NCBI GenBank assembly: GCA_030141605.1
Contig: JAQGDQ010000433.1
Span: forward strand, 122,501 to 186,500
Length of the DNA: 64,000 bases
From: Tubiluchus corallicola
Lineage: Eukaryota; Priapulida; Priapulimorpha; Priapulimorphida; Tubiluchidae
Direction of reading: 5' to 3'
This document shows positions 23,349 through 33,763 of this stretch, piece by piece; the stretch's first letter is position 1; every line of letters starts with the position of its first letter. The notes below the pieces were generated by a model. The model had not been told where the DNA came from, did no database searches, and was given only the letters and a program-made list of their open reading frames with translations. The position numbers and the translations under genes are program-made.

Positions 23349-23509
23349 CATTCAGTTACTGTATGTTAATAAAGCCAGCTTATTAAACCAGTTCTGTAAA
23401 GATAATTATTTGTACAAAATTATTTGTACATAATGATTGGACAATTAACAATGGAAGCAATAAAATTTTTACAAAAGCAAAAGAAAACGTACTTAACCTA
23501 ATACCTGCA

Positions 23510-24028
23510 TTAAAGGTAAACCGGGCGATCGTGTAAACACGAGTTTAGAATAAAGAATGCTCTAAAATATTGAAAACTACAACAGCTTTTTTTAAAATTA
23601 AAGCTTGGATTAAATAATAATTACCTCGGATACTCAAATTTCGTTAAACTTTCAAAGCTACGCGCGGTTCAGCGAATACACTAAGACTGGCAATGGTACC
23701 CTTTTGTCACATTCGCGTGGCCAACAAATATGCGCGGTACCGTGATAAGCATGATTCGTGTTCGTTCGTGATGTAGAACTCATTTGTGTCTTATAGCAAT
23801 CTTCTCTTGTGCAAACGTGCTTGATGCGCATCGAAGATGCCTATCATTGTACAAAGTGTGGTTAGTTTGTGACATAAGCGACAGCTGTGTTGGGTGCCGC
23901 TAATGAATTTTCCAAGATAATGATTCAAATATTAGAAACAATTGCTAACTTTTATAGGCAAGAAAATGTACGTTTTGGATAGTAAATTAAAATGCGATGA
24001 GTATAATCAATCGTCCGGTTTTCCTTTA
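23510..24028 (+). mobile_element. Family B TTAA element, copy 3
   Basis: From TTAAAGGTAAACCGGGCGAT to CAATCGTCCGGTTTTCCTTT. The right TTAA has decayed to TTAG. Only 161 bp separate it from copy 2, in the same orientation. Confidence 0.8.
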
Positions 24029-24990
24029 GGTAATCCCATGCTATATTTCTGCAATCTTCATTCTGTAACTTTATTCATCTTTGTTTTATTACGACACGGG
24101 CCTTATTACAAGGTTTGTCCTATTCCGAGCTTGTTTTTGACACTAGAACTAGTAAAGGCATCAATACATTCACGCATATGCTCTCATTTTAACATTTATG
24201 TAATTACAAAATTAGATAAACCACTTAAGTAATCATTATTTACCGATTACATTCACAAGCTGATAACGTATTTTATAAATAACAACAAATTATTATACAC
24301 AATAATTATTTGGTAATACGTAATGACTTGTAATAATAACAAATGTTTAATTATCTTATAATATTCACGATGTAAGTGAAAGTTGTAACACTTAGACAAA
24401 TTTTGACATTAACAACAAAGATTTTTCTTTATTTTACAGTTGTAGCTTGATAAACACTAAAACATTTTACAAACAATTTCCACCATGATAGATGGACTGA
24501 TTACATGAGAAATATTGACAGCTAAAGTTATCAAAATTCTTTATGACAAAAAATGTATCCGTTTCAGAAACAACCTAATTTTATTAAACATTTATTGGAA
24601 AAATCTCGTTTTTCTACTCTACACATGCAGTCATCGTCAAAACTTATATAAACAACTCGCTATAATATAATAAATTTATGAAATTTTATTATAAAAATTC
24701 AACGTTTTCACTGCACTCTAGCAATCTTTGTGAGCAGAAATATAAAGAATGGTTTAAAATTCCTAACAGATTTGTGATAATGTTTACGTTTTGTTCACGA
24801 ATTTAAAATCATTCTTTACATTTTCGCTGAAGAAGACTGCCAGAGTACAGTGAAAATGTTGAATTTTTATAATAAAATATAATAAATTTATAATATTATA
24901 GCGAATTGTTTATGAAATTGACAGTTAGCTGGCTGCAGTTGTACTGGCTTATACATTCATATCGTATTCATAACAGTTTTACAGTTACAG
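24029..24990. other. AT-rich intergenic stretch with internal inverted repeat
   Basis: No gene recognised. About 24680-24720 and 24850-24900 share cattttcactgcactctag/ctgccagagtacagtgaaaatg in inverted orientation, with AT-rich outer flanks (TATAATATAATAAATTTAT). The whole could be a degenerate MITE of about 260 bp (24655-24915). Confidence 0.4.
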
Positions 24991-25400
24991 TAAGCCTTTT
25001 CACAGTTCCAGGGATTGATGATGATCGTGAAAAGGTCAAAGGTTAAGTATACCACACAACGCATTCGTGTATGCTTGACAAGGCCTCGTTCTATTGTAAT
25101 ACTAATAGTTTTAACAGCTAGCTAGAGCTTTACCTAAAGTTCATTTTTCTTGTTCCCAATCAAATTGCTCCCTGCTACTAAATCATTCTGCCCACAAACT
25201 AATGCATAATATGAGCTTATTTTAAGTGGATTGAGAATGCATAATTAAATAAAGTTCACATAAAACAACTAAAGTTGCTTAACTGATGTGATAGACGGCT
25301 TTGCTTTATGCACATGTCACGTGACGGTTGTTGCTAAGAGGTATTGCTGTGCTACACTTAACCTTTGACTTACAGCAAAAAAACTGTGAAAAGGCTTATT
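24991..25400 (+). mobile_element. Family E MITE, copy 5, full length
   Basis: A complete 410-bp copy. The left end TAAGCCTTTTCACAGTTCC and the right end AACTGTGAAAAGGCTTATT are inverted repeats of about 18 bp. A subterminal CTTTTCAC...GTGAAAAG palindrome lies within the first 45 bp. It is non-coding. It ends 189 bp downstream of the RhoGAP stop codon and may fall within that gene's 3' UTR or just past it. Confidence 0.85.
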
Positions 25401-25557
25401 CTTCTTGCTCTCCACAAATGCCTTTCATCTAGATGGATGTCCCATAGATAGCTGTATATAAGAACTGACTATTTAAACACAATACAAACGGATAAAATTC
25501 TTATAAATAAAATGAAAAAACGACAAAGGTCAAAAACCTGTCACGAGAGAGTTTGTT

Positions 25558-25623
25558 ACACAATGGTCTCTTGATCGGTGCCCGTGTGCTACACAATGGT
25601 CTCTTGATCGGTGCCCGTGTGCA
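25558..25623 (-). repeat. Exact 33-bp tandem duplication covering the RhoGAP stop codon
   Basis: Two adjacent 33-bp copies (25558-25590 and 25591-25623) are identical over 32 bases. In the coding sense each copy encodes HTGTDQETIV and a stop: TAG at 25591-25589 for the first copy read, TAA at 25558-25556 for the second. The period is 11 codons, so the frame is kept. Read-through of the TAG would therefore restore the same C-terminus. Confidence 0.95.
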
Positions 25624-27365
25624 TTTTACTATGACCTTCAGCAGCTAGTGATGCTGCACACGACGAATGCACGCTGCTATCACTTCCGGAACTATCCTTT
25701 TTACACAAATTTTCCTTCTGCACTTTATGATGAGTCAGACATTCTTGTTGTTTCTTGGGAAACAGGTCAGAATGATGCGAGACCGCTGATGTTTCACTGG
25801 AACGTCCCGATTCGAGAGAGGCACAGCTACTTGAATGGGGAGCCAAGGAGGGGGCTTCGTCTTCTCTTTCCTGTGAGAACCTTTTCTCCTCAGTTCTGTC
25901 TTTCACGGGGAAATCATGGCTCTGGCTTTTGGAAGATAATGGCGACTCGCAGGCACTACTTTTATCTTGTTTTAGTTCGTGTTTGACTAAGCCACCAGGA
26001 TAAAGATAAGCGAGTGGAGAACCGGGACTAGCACTAGAAGTGGTATCACTGCTGCTACTGCTATCACTTTTGTACAAACCAACCTTGACCGCTGCCGGTA
26101 TTTTGGCTCTTGCACGGTGAGGCGAACCGTGTCTGTTAGCGGGATCTTCGGGATTTTCTAACTTAGAATGGATGGGTTTAATGTGCTTGTCGTGTTTGGT
26201 TTGAAGGAGGCGTTCAACGCTAGGTCTCTGCTGAAGCGCGCAAACAGCCGATTGTCCCAAAGATCCTGTCGTGTGGCTTCGCTTGTACGGGGAACCTTGC
26301 TTGCTGCTGTGAGACTGTATGGCAAATAACTGGGGCAGTGAATCTTGTTTTTCTTTCAAACTCTTCTCATGCTTGATAGCTGTTGGACGAGGACTGTGCT
26401 TCTTTTTCTCTTCTGCAGTTTGTAGCAGTCTTTCTACTGGAATTGTTGACATGGACAATGACGGATCACCATGCGTGTCATTCATACGAAGCCGCCTTTC
26501 ATACAATGGTGATGTAAATTTCACATCCCTGGGATCCGTTGGTACAGGAAGCTCGGGTTTGTCTGGAAAAATAGAGAATTTTTCACTCTCAAATGCCGGC
26601 ACAGTTGGTTCTGGTAATTTTGAACGTACCTGACATGCTTCATTTGTTTTTGTGCTCTCTGGCTCTGGCGCAGAAGTCTTTAGAAGTGCAGGATCGCTTG
26701 TTATTGCATCGGGTGCACTGAGTTTTCTGATCAGATCGGCAGATGGAGCCAGTAGATGAGAAACACTTGATGTCTTCAAACCGTCTAAGCTTGCTCTGTC
26801 TTCCCGCGTGCGATCTACCTCGTGGATAAACTGCTTTCGATAACTCATCGTGGTTCTTGGGAGGGCTTTCTCTCCCTTTATGTAACGCTGCAATAATTGT
26901 TCCCGCATTCGGCAAGACCTTGCGTCAAAATCCCATATTGTCCGAGGCTTTCCGCGAGCAGCGCCACCTTCACTTTCCGACAAGGACCTGTCTCGAGCCA
27001 GTTTCGCTTCACGGGCAGCTTTTGCCATTTCTGTTGATTCGGCTTGGTACGCTTCACCGGGATCGGAGCATTTTCGCAGGTTTCGTAAATTCTCTAGAGA
27101 ATCGCTGGAACCGTAGGGGCTCAGATAGTCCATTTTTGGTCCAAAGAGTTTTTCTGCAGAACCTGGCAGATTTTCATCGCACCTCTGAACACCTTTGTGC
27201 TCCTGAGAAAACGTCTTCGCCTCAACTGACCATAATGGCGGATGAAGAAGAGTTGGACTTGGGCCGCGCGAGCCAAATCCGTATCCATAGTCACTTATCG
27301 GAGATGGCTGAGGTGACAGAGCGTCTGTGCTGCTGCTACCCGAGTCCCAGTCTGTGTTATCTGAG
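25589..27365 (-). CDS. ARHGAP6-like exon 9: long C-terminal tail and PDZ-type end
   Basis: The acceptor GGTTTTTAG lies before 27365; its first base completes Asp with exon 8. It has 591 sense codons, then TAG at 25591-25589. The tail is rich in Ser, Pro and charged residues and is probably disordered. It includes SDNTDWDSGSSSTDAL, ARGKPRTIWDFDARSCRMRE, a basic YRKQFIHEVDRTRED stretch, two copies of VERLLQT (26417-26437 and 26198-26218) and a serine cluster SDSSSSSDTTSSASPGSP. The last residues, ETIV, fit a class I PDZ ligand (S/T-x-V). Large 3'-terminal exons encoding such tails are usual in the family. The upstream GTG-initiated extension of the frame is intron. Confidence 0.93.
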
Positions 27366-27927
27366 CTAAAAACCACAAAAGTTTGGACGTTAAATTTTGC
27401 TCAAATTTGCCTGCTTTACATAAACTTGCCATATGTTATCGATCATTTTACTTCGGGTTACTTTACTAATGTGAACAATGCTGACAAATATTTGTTTTTG
27501 GTAGGGAGCAAAGATCTAGAAATACTAACAATTGTTTGTAATGTAATAGATAAATGTTTTGTAAATAGGGGAGGAAGCTATAGAATTTTGTATTTATAAA
27601 ATTGGATTGTTAGCATTGTTATCAATTGTAGTGTGTTGAATGTGTATGTGACGTTGATGACATACGTCAGTACTTCATGTTGTTTTTTGTCTTTTTGTTT
27701 GGTAATGTGCTACGTACCGCTTTGTACCTATATCTGTTTTGTCTCTAATTAATGACCGTATAAATTTGTTAACGTACTTTCACCCAATAAATTATAAATT
27801 ATAGTCGAAACGTTTGTCATGATTTTAACTTTTAACTGTTTAAAGCAAAAATTTTAATAAAGTTGTGTTACTTTTTAAGTAAAAGAGTTACAGTATGTAT
27901 TTTGAGACAATCGATAAAAAGGCTTAC

Positions 27928-28025
27928 TCAAGACACCGTGATCGTTTATTGAGCAGGTGATCAACTGCATCCGCATCCTGTTCTAGCATATATCTCAGCG
28001 TCTCATCATGCAGATCTCCAGGCAC
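27928..28025 (-). CDS. ARHGAP6-like exon 8
   Basis: The acceptor TGTGTTTAG lies before 28025 and the donor GTAAGC follows 27928. It holds 32 codons plus two bases: VPGDLHDETLRYMLEQDAD, then AVDHLLNKRSRCL. It matches the vertebrate segment after the GAP domain (VPPDLQNEVL...VDYLLRRK as I recall it). It is too short to stand out as an ORF. Confidence 0.92.
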
Positions 28026-28108
28026 CTAAACACAGTTAAAGAGTCTCAATAAAAATCAATAAACTTGTACTCCCAAAATGTAACACTTCCGCAGGAAATG
28101 AAATGTTC

Positions 28109-28164
28109 TCATCGTTATCGTCATCGTTATCGTTATCGTCCTCGTCATCGTCGTCATCGTCATT

Positions 28165-28209
<45 letters not shown>
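28109..28209. repeat. (ATC/GTC)n trinucleotide array
   Basis: Mixed ATC/GTT/GTC triplets grading into pure ATC, in the 606-bp intron between exons 7 and 8. The poly-His and poly-Ser frames are artefacts. Confidence 0.9.
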
Positions 28210-28211
<2 letters not shown>

Positions 28212-28359
28212 TCAATGAATCATACGTTCATGGACATTATTCTGTTCAATTCCCCATGCCCCAAGTGTTTTTATCACTAAGTATCAATGCTGAAGTGTTT
28301 AAATCTTCAGTGCAAAAATATGTTAACATTTGTTCTCCAGCAGGCTTTCTGACTGGTTC

Positions 28360-28455
28360 TATGGCTTGTTGAAGAGCTATGTTTGTTGAAGAGCTATCTT
28401 CACTGGATTATCATCAGGTAGTCTAAGCATATATCCAATCCATCTTCTGTCCAAG
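28360..28455 (-). mobile_element. LINE reverse-transcriptase C-terminal fragment
   Basis: On the minus strand it reads RRWIGYMLRLPDDNPVKIAL, the conserved C-terminal block (RW-GH-LRMP) of non-LTR retrotransposon polyproteins. A related fragment lies at 58290-58560. A short internal duplication (TTGTTGAAGAGCTAT) follows it. Confidence 0.7.
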
Positions 28456-28631
28456 GTTCTTTTTTTATTTTTCATATAGATCTTTATTTTTGAAACATGT
28501 TATTTCTCAACAGGAATGTGACAAAATGTAAGGAGATTTTGCGCCAGACTAAACTTAGCTTATACAGCTCGTAGCAAATGCCTAAAATCATCTGAAAAAA
28601 CCGTAAATCTGGCACGAACTGCTCACCGTAC

Positions 28632-28814
28632 CTCAAATATTAGTCTGTAGTTTTCTATGACTGTTTCTACGACACTTATGACGTCAGCGCTGTCTTCTGC
28701 CATGGCGCCACTGTCTACGTGGAATGTTTTCTCCACTGGGCTCTTTGATTTGTGCAGAATGCTTGGTCCTATGACTGTCGCAAGGTTTCGTACATTCATT
28801 CTATTGCCAGGAAC
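28632..28814 (-). CDS. ARHGAP6-like exon 7: RhoGAP C-terminal half
   Basis: The acceptor CTGTTTCAG lies before 28814 and the donor GTACGG follows 28632. It is 61 codons, phase 0 at both ends. It starts VPGNRMNVRNLATVIGPSIL, holding the RhoGAP NLA-x-x-x-GP motif whose Asn contacts the GTPase switch. It continues HKSKSPVEKTFHVDSG and ends VVETVIENYRLIFE, like vertebrate ARHGAP6. Not marked by a long ORF; found by translating the intron. Confidence 0.95.
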
Positions 28815-29166
28815 CTGAAACAGGTTGTAAGCAGTTCATTGTCTATTGAATTGTCAGAACTGATTGTCAGACATGACGGAGTACATTAGCACGCTATAAT
28901 TTATTTAGCAAGAAATTTTCCATTAGTTCCTCGCGTTTGCCTTGTCATTGTATTATCTTACTACGTCTAATCAGCTTGATTTTACAGCGGATATTTGACG
29001 TTTTTCCTCGTGGGATTTGTCTTATTTCGTTAAAACGCAAAAGTGCTAGTTTGCTTGCAATATGAGCTGATGGCAACTGTCATGGCGAACCTTCCCGTGA
29101 ACAACAGATGCTGTATTATGTCACTTTGCAACGACGCAACGGTTCACCTAGATATGTCAGTACAGT

Positions 29167-29350
29167 TGTTAACTAATGTATCATTTTGTTACGTTAATGT
29201 TAGGTAATTAATACGCCATTTTGTTACGTTAATGTTACTTAATTAATATGCCATTTTGTTACGTTAATTAATTAATGTGCCATTTTGTTACGCTAATGCT
29301 AATTAATTAATGTGACATTTTGTTACGTTGATGTTAATTAATCAATAAGT
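29167..29350. repeat. 35-bp minisatellite, about 5 copies
   Basis: The unit is gttaatgttaggtaattaat followed by acgccattttgttac, with substitutions and one 6-bp-shorter copy. It is intronic and non-coding. Confidence 0.85.
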
Positions 29351-29556
29351 TTATTTGTTTAATGAATATTCTTACTGCATTTTACATGGTGATCAAATGA
29401 ATTTTACAAGTAAAAGACCATCAAAGTTACCAAAAAACCAATTCATGAAATATATACGACCATGGCACATTAATTGATAAAGAGTGCAAAAAATACGACA
29501 AAAAAGGAAAAATAATAAAAACACCAAAAATTTAGCAAAATTTTAATCGTGTAACT

Positions 29557-29588
29557 TACTGCTACTACTGCTACTGCTATTGCTGCTG

Positions 29589-29652
<64 letters not shown>

Positions 29653-29655
29653 TTT

Positions 29656-29754
<99 letters not shown>

Positions 29755-29812
29755 CACTACTACTACTACTACCACTACTACTACTACTACTACTATTATT
29801 ATTATTATTATT
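29557..29812. repeat. (ACT)n trinucleotide array
   Basis: About 80 ACT triplets with GCT at the left, CTTCTACTTTT near 29645 and ATT at the right. Flanks are AT-rich. It is intronic between exons 6 and 7. Confidence 0.92.
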
Positions 29813-30259
29813 TTCCTTTAGTTAACTTTATTCTTTAATTCAGCACGCAGCAGAGTCTTAATCATAAAAATTTAACAATTACTAAAAAACTAATTATAAA
29901 AGCATAAACTTACAATTTATAGAAAAAATAAAAAGATAATGACTTAAAATATTTACTAAAATAATAAACATTAAAATTACATTCCATTGTGCAAAAATTT
30001 TGGTGGCATATAGAAACATAACTATGTTAAATTACTTGTTTTAATAAACCATTACAAGAGTTTAAAACACATCTAAGATTATAATTTATTTTATGCAAGA
30101 TAACTATAAAATGATTAATATCATTTTCTAGCAGTAGTAGTGGCAGTATGCATATAATATTACAGCATAAACAAAATGTTTTTTATATACTCTACCCTGC
30201 AAAAAAGGGAAAAATCCAATCAATTTGCCAATTTGATAAAAATTGTGTGAAGCAGGAGT

Positions 30260-30735
30260 TAGCTGCATTGTACTGCTTTGTTTTTATTGTGCTGCATTCT
30301 ATTGTATTGTTTTTATTGTACTGTGTTGTACTGTATTTTTTATTGTACTATATTTTATTGTTTTGTTTTTATTGTACTGCATAGTAATGTATTGTATTGT
30401 GTTGTGTTGTGTTGTGTTGTATTGTATTGTATTGTATTGTATTGTATTGTATTGTATTGTATTGTATTGTATTGTATTGTATTGTATTGTATTGTATTGT
30501 ATTGTAGTGTAGTGTAGTGTAGTGTAGTGTAGTGTAGTGTAGTGTAGTGTAGTGTAGTGTAGTGTAGTGTAGTGTAGTGTAGTGTAGTGTATTGTATTGT
30601 ATTGTATTGTATTGTATTGTATTGTATTGTATTGTATTGTATTGTATTGTATTGTATTGTATTGTATTGTATGGTATGGTATTGTATTGTTTTTTATTGT
30701 ATTGCTTTGTACTGTATTGTATTAAATTGCACTGT
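30260..30735. repeat. (GTATT)n pentamer array with a (GTAGT)n island
   Basis: Degenerate TTGTTTTTATTGTACTG sequence leads into GTGTT, then GTATT (30417-30503), a block of about 18 GTAGT units (30504-30592), then GTATT again to about 30670, and degeneration to 30735. The island of one variant inside another parallels the arrays at 6.4 and 9.2 kb. Confidence 0.93.
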
Positions 30736-30833
30736 CAGTCAAAACTAGAGTCCTAACTAAACGTTCTTAAGACAGTTGATGAATTTTAACTTGTTAATTT
30801 ATCAATGACGCCTTGGCACTCTTTAATACTCAC

Positions 30834-30985
30834 CTCTTCCCCATCTTTTGTGATGTAATCTCCTGCGTAATCAGCTACCTTGTGTAAGAAACACAACAAA
30901 GCCCAGAGGGTATCACGATGAGCAACGGGCAATAATTGTACAAGATACTGCAGCATCCTCAGCTTCTCTCCCAGATTCTCTTTTT
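30834..30985 (-). CDS. ARHGAP6-like exon 6: central RhoGAP helices
   Basis: The acceptor TTTTTTACCAG lies before 30985 and the donor GTGAGT follows 30834. It contributes two bases plus 50 codons and ends in phase 0. It encodes KENLGEKLRMLQYLVQLLP, then HRDTLWALLCFLHKVADY and ITKDGEE, matching the ARHGAP6 block LQLLIYLLP...ISKDGQE. An ATG-initiated frame extending to 31010 is intron. Confidence 0.94.
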
Positions 30986-31057
30986 CTGGTAAAAAATGCT
31001 CATCCTTCATACTTTATATTTGTTAGTGCCATCGAACAGGTACGTGCAACAGAATAC

Positions 31058-31443
31058 AAAATTAAGTTTTGTTGTGCGCACGCGCATTTGCTATAAGTCA
31101 AAGGTTAAGTGTACCACAACAACGCGTGTTAACGAGAAGCGTCACGTGACGCTTGTAAAGCGAAGCTGTTTGCCGTATCAGTTCAGTAACATCTGTTGTT
31201 TTACGTGGACTTTACTTAACTAAACAATTAATCTGTACGTACAGGGATTTACTAACAGGATCTTGCTTAGAAACAAGAAACAATGAACTAGGTAACGTTC
31301 TTGCTAGCTGTTAAAACTGTTACTATTACAAAAACGTTGGCTGCGAGGCATTGTCAATTGTACACAAATGTGTTGTCTGTTACACTTAACCTTTGACCTT
31401 TTCACGATGATCATCAATCGTTGTAACTGTGAAAAGGCTTATT
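31058..31443 (-). mobile_element. Family E MITE, copy 6
   Basis: From about GTTTTGTTGTGCGCACGCGC (left TIR degraded) through GGTTAAGTGTACCA, TTTTACGTGGACTTTACTTA and AGGATCTTGCTTAG to AACTGTGAAAAGGCTTATT. It resembles copy 3 in order and length. Confidence 0.78.
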
Positions 31444-31640
31444 ACTAAACGTACAGAGTATAAACTACGTAGAAGCAACAAACATAAGTAGTAAGTTATG
31501 AAAAAAAGAAACAGTTCTGTAACAATTATAATGCAACATCATGGCTGTATTTTTACTTACGATTTTCTGCGTCTTATTAGTAACTAAAACAGAGACTAAT
31601 ATATTCAGGAATAGCCGAGGGCTTTATTAATAGATTAAAT

Positions 31641-31740
31641 CACCGCCAGAAGACGTTTCCTCGACCTAGTTACTGACTGGGTTCAATGCTGCTTAACTTC
31701 GATGGTTAAACACACACCGTGATCTCTGCATTATTCTTCT
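31641..31740 (-). other. 5S rRNA-like sequence (pseudogene or 5S-derived repeat)
   Basis: On the minus strand, CGAAGTTAAGCAGC (near 31690-31703) matches the 5S internal A box region (GAAGCTAAGCAGG). Downstream AGTCAGTAACTAGGTCGAGG and ACGTCTTCTGGCGGTG match the order of the intermediate element and C box. The 5' third is poorly conserved and there is no terminal T run at the right place, so it is not a working 5S gene. Alternatives are a 5S-derived SINE piece or chance. Confidence 0.4.
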
Positions 31741-32250
31741 CGTATGAGTTAGATAAAATATCTCAGCTATTAAGGTCAAACTAGGGTTACGAAACTCACA
31801 GCCTGGGTAGCCATGGGGGCACACGGGCAATAGTGTGTTCATCTCTGACGTCTGGTCAAGGGGGAAGAAGAGCATCGGTCAGTTTTTTCTTTAAGTCTTA
31901 TCTCCTCCTGGGGCTGTCGGTTTTTTCTATTCTTTTCCACAAGCATCTGTGTATTGTAGGGTAGATGTGCACCTGGGGTTAGGCGGGCTAGCTTTAAAAG
32001 TCCGAGGAAGGGGCCAAAATGCACAATTGGGGGTACCCACATTCGGTGACATTTTAGATGCCGAGGGCCAGGGACAAGGGCCAGGGTGCACTCTCTGGGC
32101 AAAGGGAACTGTTTGTTTGCGACCCGAAAAAGTCGGTCTTCATTTATTTTTCTTTATGGAGCCGTAATTTTTGGTATGTGGTTAGGTGTGGGTGCGTCCT
32201 TGTGCATAACTAAATATGGACGTCAGGATTTGAGTTTTGTAGTCACAGGC
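31741..32250. other. GC-richer intronic block of unknown origin
   Basis: Higher GC than the surrounding intron and bounded by AT-rich sequence, so it may be transposed. Open frames on both strands (for example 31839-32102 minus) match nothing I recognise. Confidence 0.35.
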
Positions 32251-32264
32251 GTTGCCATAGTAAC
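32251..32264. promoter_or_regulatory. X-box-like RFX motif in RhoGAP intron
   Basis: GTTGCCATAGTAAC fits the RFX consensus GTHNYYATRRNAAC. It lies 46 bp inside the intron from the exon 5 donor. With no promoter context, its function is uncertain. Confidence 0.4.
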
Positions 32265-32309
32265 GGTTAAAATTAGAATAATTATATAACAAAATAAATA
32301 ATTATTTAC

Positions 32310-32516
32310 TTGCAACTGAGATGAACGAGCTGTAAAGTTCTCGAGTCAGTAGTGAATCTGGCAGATCGCGGAAGAACTCCTTTAATAGCGCAGCGACATC
32401 GTGCGGGCTAGTTTGTTCTGAAAGCCTAACAAAACGCCCAGCGTCGAAATCTTCTCTTAGCTGCCTAGTACGTCTGACCGAGTTGCCAACTCGAAAGATT
32501 CCCACTGTTGTCAAAC
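32310..32516 (-). CDS. ARHGAP6-like exon 5: RhoGAP catalytic segment
   Basis: The acceptor AATTTACAG lies before 32516 and the donor GTAAAT follows 32310. It has two bases, 68 codons and one base. It encodes (G)[20 protein letters not shown], which contains the arginine finger, then [20 protein letters not shown] with the conserved K-x-x-x-R-x-L-P motif, then [12 protein letters not shown]. These residues define an active RhoGAP, so catalytic competence is expected. Confidence 0.96.
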
Positions 32517-32589
32517 CTGTAAATTAAAAAAATTTTGTTGAGTGTTTCTAGTGATTACTTGGTACATTATAAACACTATATTCCAAAAT

Positions 32590-33115
32590 ATGCTATAACA
32601 TAATTTGCAAAACTGAGAATCAGCTCTCATACTTTGTATAATGAAAGAGGAAGTACGTTAAACCTAGAAAAATTCCGACTAAGAATCGTATACTCGTATT
32701 GTTTAAGAAATGAAATCGAAGACGAATTACAGTTTGTTATAAAATGCTCATATTACAATGATCTTAGAGGAAAATTATATAATCACGTCAATGTAATTAT
32801 ACTATAATCATTAGTAAAGATTTAGAAGTAATTAAGGCATTTATTGATTATGTTGAAAAATAAGACATGATGAACAATATACTATGTAATGATCATATTA
32901 TCGAAAATGAGGTCTGATGAATGACAATTTATTTTAAATATTAATCATTAAACTTTTCATCTAAATAACTAACCGGAAAATTTAATATAATTTGTTTTAT
33001 CTTTAATTGTTTTGCTGGTCTGCAGTGTCACTTGTATTTCAAAATTGAAATTGTATGTATGTCCTGTTTTTTCTTGTATTGCGTGTATTTTTGGCACTAA
33101 TAAATACGAATATGA
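32590..33115 (+). mobile_element. LINE C-terminal fragment with 3' UTR
   Basis: The plus strand at 32600-32790 resembles a LINE polyprotein end: KLRISSHTLYNERG, then YCLRNEIEDEL and IKCSYYNDLRGKLY with one frame-disrupting change. It is followed by about 300 bp of AT-rich 3' UTR ending ACTAATAAATACGAATATG. The same coding part recurs at 43579-43771. It is inactive. Confidence 0.75.
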
Positions 33116-33173
33116 TAATTGAAAACCTGAACATAGTAGCAAACTTGTTTATCATAGCACAAACCCTACATCA

Positions 33174-33763
33174 ATAAAGGAAAACCGGATTCAGTCTTAA
33201 ACTATAGCTCAAAACAATCTATCTGATCTACGAAATATTGAAAGGGAAAATATTGTTTTTAAGAATGACTTACGTGAAAGAATTATTACAGTAGAAGCGT
33301 AATTTCGCGTTTGCGCAGTTAGTCCTTCACTGTTATATGCATTTCGCCATTCGCTTGTCAGATGAGCCCTGTAACTCTCGGATAACGCGTTGCACTAAAA
33401 ACAGGGGCTGCACATCTTATGAGTTCATTTGTGATGTGGCGCACACATTCGAGAGCTCATGCTTGGTAAACCTGAGATTAAGATTTTCAAATTCAAAATT
33501 TGCAGAGATTTAGTGTTTCACACTGAATGTTATACAGTAGCACAGTACTTGAATTTCCGCTTCCGCAAACACGTGCAACACGGTCGTGGAATGTTTGTGT
33601 TATTGAAAACTATGTTCATTTGTGATGTAATCAATAACTGATCTCCCGGCAGTTAATTAGGTTTTTAACTTATTTCAGAAACACTTTGGCATTATTATAG
33701 GTGCTAAAATTTACTTTCTACGATACTGGGTAGGACGTGAAAAATCATCCTGTTTTCCTTTAA
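33174..33763 (+). mobile_element. Family A TTAA element, copy 4
   Basis: From AATAAAGGAAAACCGGATTC (left TTAA mutated) to AAATCATCCTGTTTTCCTTT and TTAA. The interior follows the family, including AATGACTTACGTGAAAG and CAACACGGTCGTGGAATG. It inserts close to the LINE tail ending at 33115. Confidence 0.8.

Noticed and set aside
25648-27369. Plus-strand ORFs of 104-170 codons
   Set aside because: Antisense shadows of ARHGAP6-like exon 9, whose minus-strand frame has clear homology and splice support.
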